The notes: generated by a model not told the origin, from the sequence alone. Positions 1 through 6,236 are shown, counted from the first letter of the stretch. The stretch is 9,435 bases of DNA from Lachnospiraceae bacterium UBA3287 (GCA_002362155.1 DETN01000217.1:1-9435), one strand, 5' to 3'. Translations and numbers: made by a program.

Positions 1-653
1 CCCACATCCAGGATCGGAATATTTGACAGGAAGTCACCGACTGCACCGGGCAGAAGTCCCAGCAGGGCGCCGGATGCAGCTGCAAGGGCTGCATAGATCA
101 GGCCGTTGATTACGACGCCGGACAGGATGTTGCCGAAATGACGGCAGGCCATGGAGACCGGGGTCGCCAGCTCGGACAGGATGTTGAAGGGCGTCATCAC
201 CGCGATGGGCTCCGTGAATCCCTTCATATAGCCCAGAAGGCCGCCGGCGTTGATCTTCTGGTAGGTGATCATGATAAAGACCACCACCGCCCAGGCCGCC
301 TCTGTGGACAGATCCGCCGTGGGGCTGCGAAGGCCTATCAGGCTGATCAGGTTCGAGATCACGCTGGTGGCGAACAGGGCCGCCACAAAGGGGATCAGTT
401 TGTCGAACCTGGTGCCGCCCGTGTTGTTGCGGACGAAGTTCTCAGCCAGTTCCACCAGCCACTCGGCAACCGCCTGCTTTCTGGAGACCTTCTCGACCTT
501 CAGGTCCCTGGTCAGCCAGATGCAGAGCCCGGTGATCAGGGCCATGACGATCCAGGTGACCACCAGTGTCTCGGAGATCAGGATATCTCCCAGGATCGGT
601 ATGCCTGTCGGAATGCGGAAGAATATCCTCGCACCCGAAATATCAAAATCCAT
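1..653 (-). CDS. atpB: F0F1 ATP synthase subunit a, 3' end cut by window edge
   Basis: Subunit a is the membrane stator of the F0 sector. It forms the two half-channels that carry ions to the c-ring. About 217 residues are visible and the C-terminus runs off the left edge. Several hydrophobic segments are evident. Family marks are PTADLS at about residues 111-116 (canonical PTADLN) and RHFGN at 171-175; Arg171 corresponds to the essential arginine (Arg210 of E. coli) that faces the c-ring carboxylate. The ATG at 651-653 is preceded by AAGGAG at good spacing, which fixes the start. It lies 50 bp after atpI in the usual operon order, so atpE, F, H, A, G, D and C are expected beyond the window. 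Whether the coupling ion is H+ or Na+ cannot be told, because subunit c is not in view. Confidence 0.95.
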   Translation of the reverse strand, partial: MDFDISGARIFFRIPTGIPILGDILISETLVVTWIVMALITGLCIWLTRDLKVEKVSRKQAVAEWLVELAENFVRNNTGGTRFDKLIPFVAALFATSVISNLISLIGLRSPTADLSTEAAWAVVVFIMITYQKINAGGLLGYMKGFTEPIAVMTPFNILSELATPVSMACRHFGNILSGVVINGLIYAALAAASGALLGLLPGAVGDFLSNIPILDV

Positions 654-703
654 ACTCAGTTTCTCTCCTTTCCCACATATTCCAACAGTTGCCTATATTC
701 TGA

Positions 704-1129
704 TTAAGTTTTAACAAAACCAAATATACTCATTAGCTTGATAAAGGCGCTGGGGAAGAGCAGGGGGGCGATCCCCGCTGCGCCGTTGAAGCAGGGGGCC
801 GCAAGGGCCGCCACCATCCAGAGGATCTGTATGGTCATGCGGTTGCGGAAGCTGGCCTTCACCGTGGCGTAGGCCAGGTCTTTCCCCGCCTGGCTCTCCC
901 TGTCCTCTATGGAGGTGACCTTCTGGACCATAAGGCTCATCAGAAAGAAGTTCAGAACGGCCACGCATCCGCCGCCCAGGCCTCCCAGGATGACCTTATA
1001 GTCAAAGGGGACGCTCTCAGGCATAAAAAAATGCAGTCCAAAAAAAACCGCGAACATCACAAGGACGCCTATGGCCGTTCCGGCTGCAATACGAATCGTT
1101 TCTTTTTTTACCGCTTCCTGAATCTGCAT
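704..1129 (-). CDS. atpI: ATP synthase subunit I (AtpI-like membrane protein)
   Basis: This small membrane protein of 141 residues fits the AtpI / ATP synthase I-chain family, which is encoded ahead of atpB and is thought to assist c-ring assembly or cation supply. The sequence shows a short charged N-terminus, then about four hydrophobic segments: AAGTAIGVLVMFAVFFGLHF, the VILGGLGGGCVAVLNFFL region, the IQILWMVAALAAP region, and a short C-terminal one. A charged loop (SIEDRESQAGKD) separates the two halves. The ATG at 1127-1129 is preferred because AAGG and GGGG lie just upstream. An in-frame TTG at 1150 would add seven residues that overlap this ribosome site. Primary sequence is weakly conserved in this family, so the call rests on size, topology and position directly before atpB. 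Confidence 0.85.
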   Translation of the reverse strand: MQIQEAVKKETIRIAAGTAIGVLVMFAVFFGLHFFMPESVPFDYKVILGGLGGGCVAVLNFFLMSLMVQKVTSIEDRESQAGKDLAYATVKASFRNRMTIQILWMVAALAAPCFNGAAGIAPLLFPSAFIKLMSIFGFVKT

Positions 1130-1165
1130 CTGCCCCTTACCTTTCTCCAATAGAGCGCTCTCTTA

Positions 1166-1194
1166 ATAATAATTTAACAAGGCCCAGATTGCAA
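1166..1194 (-). promoter_or_regulatory. Probable sigma-A promoter of the atp operon
   Basis: On the minus strand, TTGCAA (1189-1194, 4/6 match to the -35 box) and TATTAT (1166-1171, 5/6 match to the -10 box) are separated by exactly 17 bp. The predicted start near 1159 gives a leader of about 30 nt that carries the atpI ribosome site. A perfect 10-bp palindrome, AGAGCGCTCT (1152-1161), lies at the predicted start point. The rest of the gap up to 1371 is AT-rich, and no gene is visible in it. A second TTGTCA at 1246-1251 lacks a convincing -10 box. Confidence 0.5.
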
Positions 1195-1371
1195 CCGTTT
1201 GGGACCCCCGCATCAGAAATTTACATTTATTAAGGTTCTGAATACTGACAAATAAACATACACTATTTTGTCTATTTTTATCACTTCTCCGCAGTTTTTT
1301 CTGAAAACCTGCCATTTCGGAAGCTTTTGAAAGTAAAAATACTGTGCAAACCTTTGCCTGCCTGAAACGGA

Positions 1372-1408
1372 AGAAGGGACGGGAACATGTCCTGTCCCCG
1401 TCCCTTCT
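1372..1408 (-). terminator. Hairpin terminator after the IclR mini-gene
   Basis: A perfect 12-bp inverted repeat (AGAAGGGACGGG at 1372-1383, complement at 1397-1408) encloses a 13-nt loop. It begins 26 bp after the stop codon of the IclR-like gene. On the minus strand the stem is followed by TTCCGTTTC, a weak U-tract, so efficiency is uncertain. Position and stem strength favour an end to the permease-dehydratase-IclR transcript before the atp promoter. Confidence 0.6.
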
Positions 1409-1434
1409 GCAGGGCGCTCCTGTCTTTTGTCCCC

Positions 1435-1674
1435 TTAGTCCGGCCGTCTTTTGGCGATCCGGAGAAGCCTTTCCGTCAGATAGTATTTCCCGCTTTCGGG
1501 GTCCTGCCTGACATAGTCCATGTAGATCAGCGAACGCATGACGCGGCGGGCCGTGCTTTTGTTGATGTCAAGGAATCTTGCGATCTCCATGAGGCCCGAC
1601 GGGCCGTTTTCCGCTATGTATTCCAGCGCTCCGAAAAGCCTGCCGGCCACCTGGATCGGATTTTTTTCTTCCAT
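1435..1674 (-). CDS. IclR-type winged-helix protein lacking the effector domain (79 aa)
   Basis: The protein is the N-terminal DNA-binding domain of an IclR-family regulator and nothing more. Residues 6-73 fit the IclR winged helix: LFGALEYIAENG, the recognition region LDINKSTARRVMRSL, then the wing YVRQDPESGKYYLTERLL. Full IclR proteins are about 250 residues, with a C-terminal effector-binding domain. Here TAA follows directly after the HTH domain, and a hairpin terminator lies 26 bp beyond, so no frameshifted remnant of the missing domain is left. The ATG has AAGGAG upstream at good spacing, so the gene looks translatable. It starts 54 bp after the dehydratase and is probably co-transcribed. 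It may be a minimal local regulator, a dimerisation-deficient modulator, or a decaying relic; sequence alone does not decide. Confidence 0.8.
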   Translation of the reverse strand: MEEKNPIQVAGRLFGALEYIAENGPSGLMEIARFLDINKSTARRVMRSLIYMDYVRQDPESGKYYLTERLLRIAKRRPD

Positions 1675-1728
1675 GCTTTCCCTCTCCTTCGGATCAGCCG
1701 GCAGGTCTCCCGGCCGGATATTTACGGT

Positions 1729-3486
1729 TCAGTCCCCGAAGCGGCTGTAGTCAAGATAAGCGCCCTTTATGGGGCTGGCTGCCAGCTCGCTGAAAAGCCG
1801 GAGCACGCCGCTTCTGTATTTAAGCGGCCTGGGCTTCCAGGCGGCCTTTCTTTCCCGAAGCACTGCTTCCACTTCTTCCGGCGTTTTTCTTTCGCCTCTG
1901 ATGCCCACGATGTTCAGCTTTCTGGCAAAGACATCCAGCTCGATCAGATCCCCTTCCTCCACCAGGGCAATGGGGCCGCCCGCCTGGGCTTCCGGGCTGC
2001 AGTGTCCGATGACGGGACCGGTGGAGGCGCCTGAAAAGCGTCCGTCAGTGATCAGGGCAATGCTCCTGCCCAGCTCCTTGTCGGAGCTGATGGCCTCGGA
2101 TGTATAGAACATCTCAGGCATGCCGCTGCCTCTGGGGCCCTCGTATCTGATAAAGACCGCGTCTCCCTTATTGATCTTTCCGTGCAGGACTGCGTCCAGG
2201 CATTCCTCTTCGCTGTCAAAGGGGCGGGCGTAGAGAAGGGCCGTATACATCTCTTTGGGGCAGGCCGTATGCTTGATGACGGCGCCTTCGGGGGCCAGGT
2301 TGCCCTTGAGGACGGCAATGCTGCCCTCGGTTCCGATAGCTTTGTCGAAAGGCTTTATAATGTCTTCCCTGGTCACATGGATCCCGTACTTTTCGTTGGC
2401 CTTCTCCAGCCATCTGCTGCAGTTTTCGTAAAAACCGCCCGCCTTAAGCTCGTCCAGGTTTTCGCCCAGGGTCTTTCCGGTAACGGTCATGGCATCCAGG
2501 TGAAGGACGTCCCTGATCTCTTCCATGATGGCCGGAACGCCGCCGGCATAGTAGAAGAATTCCGCCGGCCACTCTCCTGCGGGACGGAGGTTGAGCAGGT
2601 AGTGGGCCCCCCTGTGCAGTCTGTCAAAGGTATCCCCGTCGATCTCCAGGCCGTACTCTCTGGCTATGGCCGGCAGATGGAGCAGGGTATTGGTGCTGCC
2701 CGAGATGGCCGCATGGACCATGATGGCATTCTCCAGGGAATCCATGGTCACGATGTCCGAAGGCTTCAGGCCCTCTCTGGCCATTTCCACGATCCTCTCC
2801 CCTGCCCGGAAGGCATAGGCCTTCAGATCGGGGCTGGTGGCAGGCAGAAGGGCGCTGCCAGGAAGGGACAGGCCCATGGCCTCCGCCATGATCTGCATGG
2901 TGGAAGCGGTGCCGATAAAGCTGCAGGCGCCGCAGCTGGGGCAGGCGTTCTCCTTGGCCCAGTCAAGACGGTCCTTATCGATCTCTCCCCTCTCGTACTG
3001 GGCGCTGTACATGCCCAGCTGTTCCAGGGTAAGAAGCTCCGGTCCGGCGCTCATGGTGCCGCCGGTGACCATGATGGCCGGAATGTTGTTCCTGGCCATG
3101 CCGATCATATTGCCGGGCATGCCCTTGTCGCAGCTGGCGATGTAAACGCCGCCGTCAAAAGGAGTGGCACCCACATGGATCTCGATCATGTTGGCGATCA
3201 TCTCCCGGCTTGCCAGGGAAAAATTGATGCCGTCCGTGCCCTGGCTCTCTCCGTCGCAGATGTCCGTGCAGGCGTAGCGGGCGCCGAAGCCGCCGGCTTT
3301 AAGAATGCCCTTTCGCACCTCTTCCACCAGCATGGGAAGATGGGCGCTGCCGGGGTGGGAATCGCCCGATGTGCTTTCAATGATGATCTGGGGCTTGGAC
3401 AGGTCCTCCTTCTTCCATCCGCAGCCTATGCGGAGAGGATCCATTTCCGGTGCAAGGGTTCTCATTTTCTGACTGATCAGTTCCAT
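1729..3486 (-). CDS. IlvD/Edd-family dehydratase, probably a sugar-acid (aldonate) dehydratase
   Basis: The 585-residue protein belongs to the Fe-S dehydratases that remove water from 2,3-dihydroxy acids (IlvD) or aldonates (Edd, xylonate and arabinonate dehydratases). Visible motifs are TDICDGESQGTDG (74-86), SCDKGMPGN (118-126) with Cys119 and carbamylated-lysine candidate Lys121, CPSCGACSF (182-190) with Cys188 the likely cluster ligand, VHAAISGSTN (257-266), GNLAPEGAVIKHTA (395-408), and DGRFSGASTGPVIGH (481-495) with catalytic-serine candidate Ser485. Where biosynthetic IlvD has PCNxHL, this protein has PGSAHL (45-50), so the first cluster cysteine is Gly46. Several stretches (the VHAA..GSTN region and MTVTG.TL.ENLD) resemble, from memory, E. 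coli YjhG xylonate dehydratase. The GntP permease 107 bp upstream and the IclR-type gene downstream also favour aldonate catabolism over isoleucine-valine synthesis. The ATG has AGAGGA upstream. It is often annotated simply as ilvD; the substrate is undetermined. Confidence 0.85.
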   Translation of the reverse strand: MELISQKMRTLAPEMDPLRIGCGWKKEDLSKPQIIIESTSGDSHPGSAHLPMLVEEVRKGILKAGGFGARYACTDICDGESQGTDGINFSLASREMIANMIEIHVGATPFDGGVYIASCDKGMPGNMIGMARNNIPAIMVTGGTMSAGPELLTLEQLGMYSAQYERGEIDKDRLDWAKENACPSCGACSFIGTASTMQIMAEAMGLSLPGSALLPATSPDLKAYAFRAGERIVEMAREGLKPSDIVTMDSLENAIMVHAAISGSTNTLLHLPAIAREYGLEIDGDTFDRLHRGAHYLLNLRPAGEWPAEFFYYAGGVPAIMEEIRDVLHLDAMTVTGKTLGENLDELKAGGFYENCSRWLEKANEKYGIHVTREDIIKPFDKAIGTEGSIAVLKGNLAPEGAVIKHTACPKEMYTALLYARPFDSEEECLDAVLHGKINKGDAVFIRYEGPRGSGMPEMFYTSEAISSDKELGRSIALITDGRFSGASTGPVIGHCSPEAQAGGPIALVEEGDLIELDVFARKLNIVGIRGERKTPEEVEAVLRERKAAWKPRPLKYRSGVLRLFSELAASPIKGAYLDYSRFGD

Positions 3487-3520
3487 TTCTTTCCTCTCAT
3501 TCTGGAGCGTAAAAGGTCTT

Positions 3521-3554
3521 AAGGGCCCGCTCCGCTCCGGAGCGCGGGGCCCTT
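3521..3554. repeat. GC-rich intercistronic hairpin between permease and dehydratase
   Basis: AAGGGCCC (3521-3528) pairs with GGGCCCTT (3547-3554), and the self-complementary CGCTCCGGAGCG (3533-3544) forms the tip. A U-rich run follows the stem on the plus strand (TTTCTTATATTATA) but only AAGACCTTTT on the minus strand. No plus-strand gene ends here, so in the permease transcript this is more likely a partial terminator, processing site or stability element than a full stop. It lies 34 bp before the dehydratase start. Confidence 0.5.
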
Positions 3555-3593
3555 TCTTATATTATACTGACGGATCTTTCTTATTCCGGGACA

Positions 3594-4952
3594 TCATCCC
3601 AGGAACATGGAAATGATGAAGGCTACCAGGAAGCCGCTGAGGCCCACCAGGGTTTCCATAATGGTCCAGGTCTTGAGGGTCGTGGGCTCATCCATCCCCA
3701 CCAGGGACTTGACCAGCCAGAAACCGGAATCGTTGAAGTGAGAGCATACGGTGGAGCCGCCGGCAACTGCGCAGACGACGCAGGCCAGATAGATAGGGGA
3801 AAGTCCCTGAACGGCAGGCATGGCCGCAACGATGCCGGCCGCCATGGTCATGGCAACGGTGGCGGATCCTACGCAGATACGGACCAGGGCCGCAACGATG
3901 AACGCCACCAGAACGATGGGCATGTGGAGGGATCCGACGGCGTTGCCGATCAGATCGCCGATGCCGGAGTACTGCAGCACATAGCGGAGCACGCCGCCGC
4001 AGGCAGTGACCAGAAGAATCAGGCCGGTAGGCTCAAGAGACTTTGTCATGATCTTTTCCAGCTCGGGCATGGTGTAGCCGTGGCCTTTGCCCAGGACCAG
4101 CATGGCGAAGATGGTGGAGATCAGAAGGGCCACGAAGGGCTCGCCCAGGAAGCTGAATACGGGCATGACGCCGGCCATGGCAGGAATGACGCCGAAAACG
4201 GACTTCATGATGATCAGGACCAGAGGGATCAGGATGATGCCGACGATCAGGCCGAAGCCGGGAAGTTTGGACTCATCGAACTCTTCCTGATTCAGGACAT
4301 GATCGGGAACCTGAATGAAGTACTTTTTGCCGCAGTAGGCTCCCCAGATGGGACCTGCAATGATCATGGCCAGAGTTCCGCAGAAGATGCCGATCATGAT
4401 GACCCAGCCCAAGTCAACGCCCAGCATGGTGGCCACCAGCACAGGGCCGGGGGTCGGAGGAATAAAGGCGTGGCCGACGGCCAGTCCTGCCAGCAGAGGG
4501 ATGGTATAGAAGAGGGCGCTTCGTCCTGTTTTCTTGGCCAGGGAGAAGGCCAGGGGGATCAGGATGATCAGGCCTGCGTCGAAGAAAACGGGCATGGCCA
4601 CTACCAGGCCGGTAATTCCCAGGGCCCAGGCGGCTTTTTCATCCCCGAATTTCTTTACCATGGTCACGGCCAGAGTCTGGGCTCCGCCCGAGGCTTCCAG
4701 TATGGCGCCGAACATGGATCCCAGGCCTACCAGAAGGGCGATGCCCTTCAGGGTATTGCCGATACCGTCGTTGACGGAGGTGATAATGTCGGACAGAGGC
4801 ATGCCGGCGACGATGCCGATGGAAATGGCTCCCACAAGGATGGCGATCATGGCCTGCACCTTGAACTTGATGATCAGTATGAGCAGAATAATAAGACCGA
4901 TTAATGCCCCCGCGATCAGCCGGGTAGGATCAAGAACAACACCTTCACTCAT
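3594..4952 (-). CDS. GntP-family sugar-acid permease (gluconate:H+ symporter family)
   Basis: The 452-residue protein is almost wholly hydrophobic, with roughly 12-14 membrane segments, the usual size and layout of GntP-family gluconate/aldonate:proton symporters. Family marks visible are FFDAGLI (about 123-129), HAFIPPTPGPV (161-171), GSATVAMTMAAGI, and HFNDSGFW followed by WTIMETL near the C-terminus (405-435); the last block is highly typical of GntP, GntT and IdnT. The ATG at 4950-4952 is chosen because AAAAGGAG lies 8 bp upstream; an in-frame ATG at 4997 has no such site and would add 15 non-hydrophobic residues. A strong promoter flanked by two palindromic operators precedes it. The adjacent dehydratase suggests the substrate is an aldonate such as xylonate, galactonate or gluconate, but the exact one cannot be read from sequence. 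Confidence 0.92.
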   Translation of the reverse strand: MSEGVVLDPTRLIAGALIGLIILLILIIKFKVQAMIAILVGAISIGIVAGMPLSDIITSVNDGIGNTLKGIALLVGLGSMFGAILEASGGAQTLAVTMVKKFGDEKAAWALGITGLVVAMPVFFDAGLIILIPLAFSLAKKTGRSALFYTIPLLAGLAVGHAFIPPTPGPVLVATMLGVDLGWVIMIGIFCGTLAMIIAGPIWGAYCGKKYFIQVPDHVLNQEEFDESKLPGFGLIVGIILIPLVLIIMKSVFGVIPAMAGVMPVFSFLGEPFVALLISTIFAMLVLGKGHGYTMPELEKIMTKSLEPTGLILLVTACGGVLRYVLQYSGIGDLIGNAVGSLHMPIVLVAFIVAALVRICVGSATVAMTMAAGIVAAMPAVQGLSPIYLACVVCAVAGGSTVCSHFNDSGFWLVKSLVGMDEPTTLKTWTIMETLVGLSGFLVAFIISMFLG

Positions 4953-5002
4953 TTTTGTTTCTCCTTTTAAAACTCCTTTTGAACAGATTTCCAGCATCCG
5001 GT

Positions 5003-5046
5003 AGACATCAGACCTCTCTGCCGCCTTTTCGCGCGCTCCGCGGCAG
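5003..5046 (-). promoter_or_regulatory. Leader of the permease mRNA: stem-loop and degenerate operator-like site
   Basis: The predicted transcript start near 5095 leaves an untranslated leader of about 140 nt. It contains an 8-bp stem (TCTGCCGC at 5017-5024 with GCGGCAGA at 5040-5047) around a GC-rich loop. Downstream, on the minus strand, AGAGGTCTGATGTCT (5003-5017) matches 12 of 15 positions of the operator consensus seen nearby. No known riboswitch fold was recognised. The stem is visible; a regulatory role is only inferred. Confidence 0.3.
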
Positions 5047-5070
5047 AAGGAGGATCCGATTCAGCATTTT

Positions 5071-5089
5071 CATCTGACGTCAGATGTAT
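5071..5089. promoter_or_regulatory. Operator 1: palindrome just downstream of the permease promoter
   Basis: CATCTGACGTCAGATG (5071-5086) is a perfect 16-bp palindrome. Read on the minus strand from 5089 to 5075, ATACATCTGACGTCA matches 13 of 15 positions of the consensus ATACRTCTGAYGTAT defined by operators 2 and 3. It covers about +6 to +24 of the predicted permease transcript, a position where bound repressor would block initiation or early elongation. FadR-type GntR proteins typically bind GTCNGAC-like palindromes, so the FCD regulator next door is the likely ligand. Confidence 0.7.
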
Positions 5090-5101
5090 CTTGTGTTTTT
5101 T

Positions 5102-5129
5102 ATTATACATGACCCTATAATAAATGCAA
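5102..5129 (-). promoter_or_regulatory. Sigma-A-type promoter of the permease-dehydratase operon
   Basis: A perfect -10 box TATAAT (5102-5107) and a weak -35 box TTGCAT (5124-5129, 3/6) are separated by 16 bp on the minus strand. The predicted start is near 5095. Operator 2 touches the -35 box and operator 1 lies just after the start, the classic arrangement for repression. The weak -35 box may be supplemented by the AT-rich upstream sequence. Confidence 0.65.
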
Positions 5130-5143
5130 TACATCTGATGTAT
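5129..5143. promoter_or_regulatory. Operator 2: palindrome overlapping the permease -35 box
   Basis: ATACATCTGATGTAT is a perfect 15-bp palindrome with a central T. It differs from operator 3 only by a symmetric A/G and T/C swap. It abuts the predicted -35 hexamer, so occupancy would exclude RNA polymerase. Its centre is 54 bp from the centre of the 13/15 match in operator 1, about five helical turns, so both lie on roughly the same DNA face. Confidence 0.75.
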
Positions 5144-5169
5144 ATATTTCTCTTTTCAGCGTTTTGGCT

Positions 5170-5210
5170 AAAAAAGAAGAAGATTCCCTTAGGGAATCTT
5201 CCTCTTTTTT
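5170..5210. terminator. Terminator of the GntR regulator gene (both directions possible)
   Basis: Two 19-nt arms (5170-5188 and 5192-5210) pair with one mismatch around a TTA loop; the core GATTCCC/GGGAATC is perfect. The stem ends in A6 and T6 on either side, so the minus-strand transcript ends in a U6 run, a textbook intrinsic terminator 27 bp after the regulator stop. It separates the regulator transcript from the permease promoter. A short direct repeat, TTTTGGCTA, flanks it at 5162-5170 and 5207-5215. Confidence 0.85.
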
Positions 5211-5237
5211 GGCTATATTAACTATACTGCGCTTTTA

Positions 5238-5972
5238 TCAATTCTTTTTTCCGTTTTCTTTCTCGAGAAGGTCCACAATCATCTGACGATTATAAGTCAG
5301 ATGCATGACCATGGCGCATCTGGCGCCCACCTGATCATGCCTTGCTATGGAAGCCACAACGGCCCTGTGGGTCTCAATGGTCTCTTCCATCAGCGCCCTG
5401 TGGGTCACGTTGGCAAAGGTATGAACTGCCGAATCGATCAGAGGGACCAGGATCTCCACCACCCGGTTCTTGCTGCATCTGGCGATCTGGGTATGCAGCT
5501 CTATATCCTGGCTGACATGGTCCTCCCCGCTGCGGTAGACCTCTTCCACCTCCCTGCAGAGTCTTTCCAGCTCCCGGATTTCCTCCTCTGTGGCATTCAG
5601 GGCCGCAAAGGCCGCGATCTCAGGTTCGATCATCAGACGCACGTCAAACAACTCCAGGGCCAGCTGGAACTTGTCTTCGTATCTTCCCAGCCCCAGGGGA
5701 TCCTCTTCCGAAGGATGGGCACTGATCACGTAGGTGCCCGACCCTCTTCTTACCTCCAGCATTCCCCTGGATACCAGGCCCTTTACAGCCTCCCGGATGG
5801 TGCTTCTGCCGACGCCGAATCTCTCCGCCAGCTCGAATTCATTGGGGATTTTTTCACCTACAGGAATGGGTTCCTCCTGGATCAGCCGGATCAGCCTGCT
5901 TTCGATCCTGCTGCCCAGAAGCTTCCTGTCTTCCTTAACATACTGATACATGTCGTAATACTCGCTGTTCAT
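5238..5972 (-). CDS. GntR-family transcriptional regulator, FadR/FCD subfamily
   Basis: The 244-residue protein has the usual FadR-subfamily size and order. The winged-helix domain lies at about 18-85, with IPNEFELAERFGVGRSTIREA (42-62) as the HTH and EVRRGSGTYV (73-82) as the wing. An all-helical FCD effector domain covers about 105-235. The FCD metal-site residues appear intact: Asp156 and His160 in DIELH, His202 in ETHR, His224 in VMHL. Such regulators bind sugar acids or other carboxylates and usually repress catabolic operons. The ATG has AAGGGG upstream at 8 bp. The gene has its own promoter region and terminator, and palindromic operators lie before it and before the permease, which points to autoregulated repression of the downstream operon with an aldonate or its keto-deoxy product as inducer. 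The N-terminal extension (1-17) is slightly longer than usual. Confidence 0.92.
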   Translation of the reverse strand: MNSEYYDMYQYVKEDRKLLGSRIESRLIRLIQEEPIPVGEKIPNEFELAERFGVGRSTIREAVKGLVSRGMLEVRRGSGTYVISAHPSEEDPLGLGRYEDKFQLALELFDVRLMIEPEIAAFAALNATEEEIRELERLCREVEEVYRSGEDHVSQDIELHTQIARCSKNRVVEILVPLIDSAVHTFANVTHRALMEETIETHRAVVASIARHDQVGARCAMVMHLTYNRQMIVDLLEKENGKKN

Positions 5973-6130
5973 CTTATTATCCCCTTATGCCGGCAGCGGC
6001 CTGCCTTCAGGGACTGGCAAAACCATTACTGACAGTATACGTTTCTTAATGCGAAACTGCAAGCAGGCCCTTAAAAAACAGCCCCTGAGAGCCTGCGCCC
6101 CCGATGGCGCTTCCTGTAATGACTGTATTT

Positions 6131-6149
6131 TATCATACGTCTGACGTAT
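6131..6149. promoter_or_regulatory. Operator 3 and putative promoter of the regulator gene
   Basis: ATACGTCTGACGTAT (6135-6149) is a perfect 15-bp palindrome with the GTCTGAC core typical of FadR-like operators. On the minus strand a -10-like TATGAT (6132-6137, 5/6) overlaps it; the matching -35 region (TTTAAT) is poor, so the promoter call is weak. The site lies 163 bp before the regulator's start codon. A further small palindrome, TACTGACAGTA, lies in the leader at 6027-6037. The remaining leader (5973-6130) shows no gene. Confidence 0.65.
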
Positions 6150-6175
6150 TATGTATTAAATAATTCTGAACAAAG

Positions 6176-6236
6176 AAAAAATGCCAGTCCCCAGCCCCTT
6201 TCTCCTGGAGAAAGGGGCAGACAGGTCTGACATTTT
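6176..6236. terminator. Strong intrinsic terminator after the amylase gene
   Basis: The core stem GCCCCTTTCTC (from 6194) pairs with GAGAAAGGGGC (to 6218) around a short loop. An outer arm (AAAATGCCAGTCC with GGTCTGACATTTT) pairs at 11 of 13 positions. On the minus strand the structure ends in a U6 run (6176-6181), so it closes the GH35-GH13 transcript 58 bp after the amylase stop. The plus-strand side also ends in TTTTCTT, so it could work in both directions. It insulates the regulator's promoter from the upstream operon. Confidence 0.85.

Noticed and set aside
1195..1371. Possible riboswitch or small RNA in the AT-rich gap before atpI
   Set aside because: No known fold or conserved core was recognised, and the predicted atp promoter lies downstream of it, so most of it would not be in the atp leader.
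1729..3486. Assignment of the dehydratase to isoleucine-valine biosynthesis (ilvD)
   Set aside because: It lacks the PCNxHL cysteine and sits with a sugar-acid permease and catabolic regulators rather than ilvB, ilvC or leu genes. It is not formally excluded.
2182..3522. Long plus-strand open frame opposite the dehydratase
   Set aside because: It is antisense to a fully conserved gene, and its product is rich in Gly, His, Asp and Ala without recognisable domains. This is typical of a mirror frame in GC-rich codons.
3738..4904. Long plus-strand open frame opposite the permease
   Set aside because: Its low-complexity Asp/Gly/His/Gln-rich product mirrors the hydrophobic codons of the transporter; no ribosome site or family was seen.
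4953..4997. Upstream ATG of the permease at 4997
   Set aside because: The added 15 residues cover the strong AGGAG site of the ATG at 4952, and they are not part of the GntP family's usual N-terminus.
6063..6096. Possible attenuator hairpin in the regulator leader (GCAGGC with GCCTGC)
   Set aside because: It has only six base pairs around a long loop, and the internal T6 run is not preceded by a stable stem.
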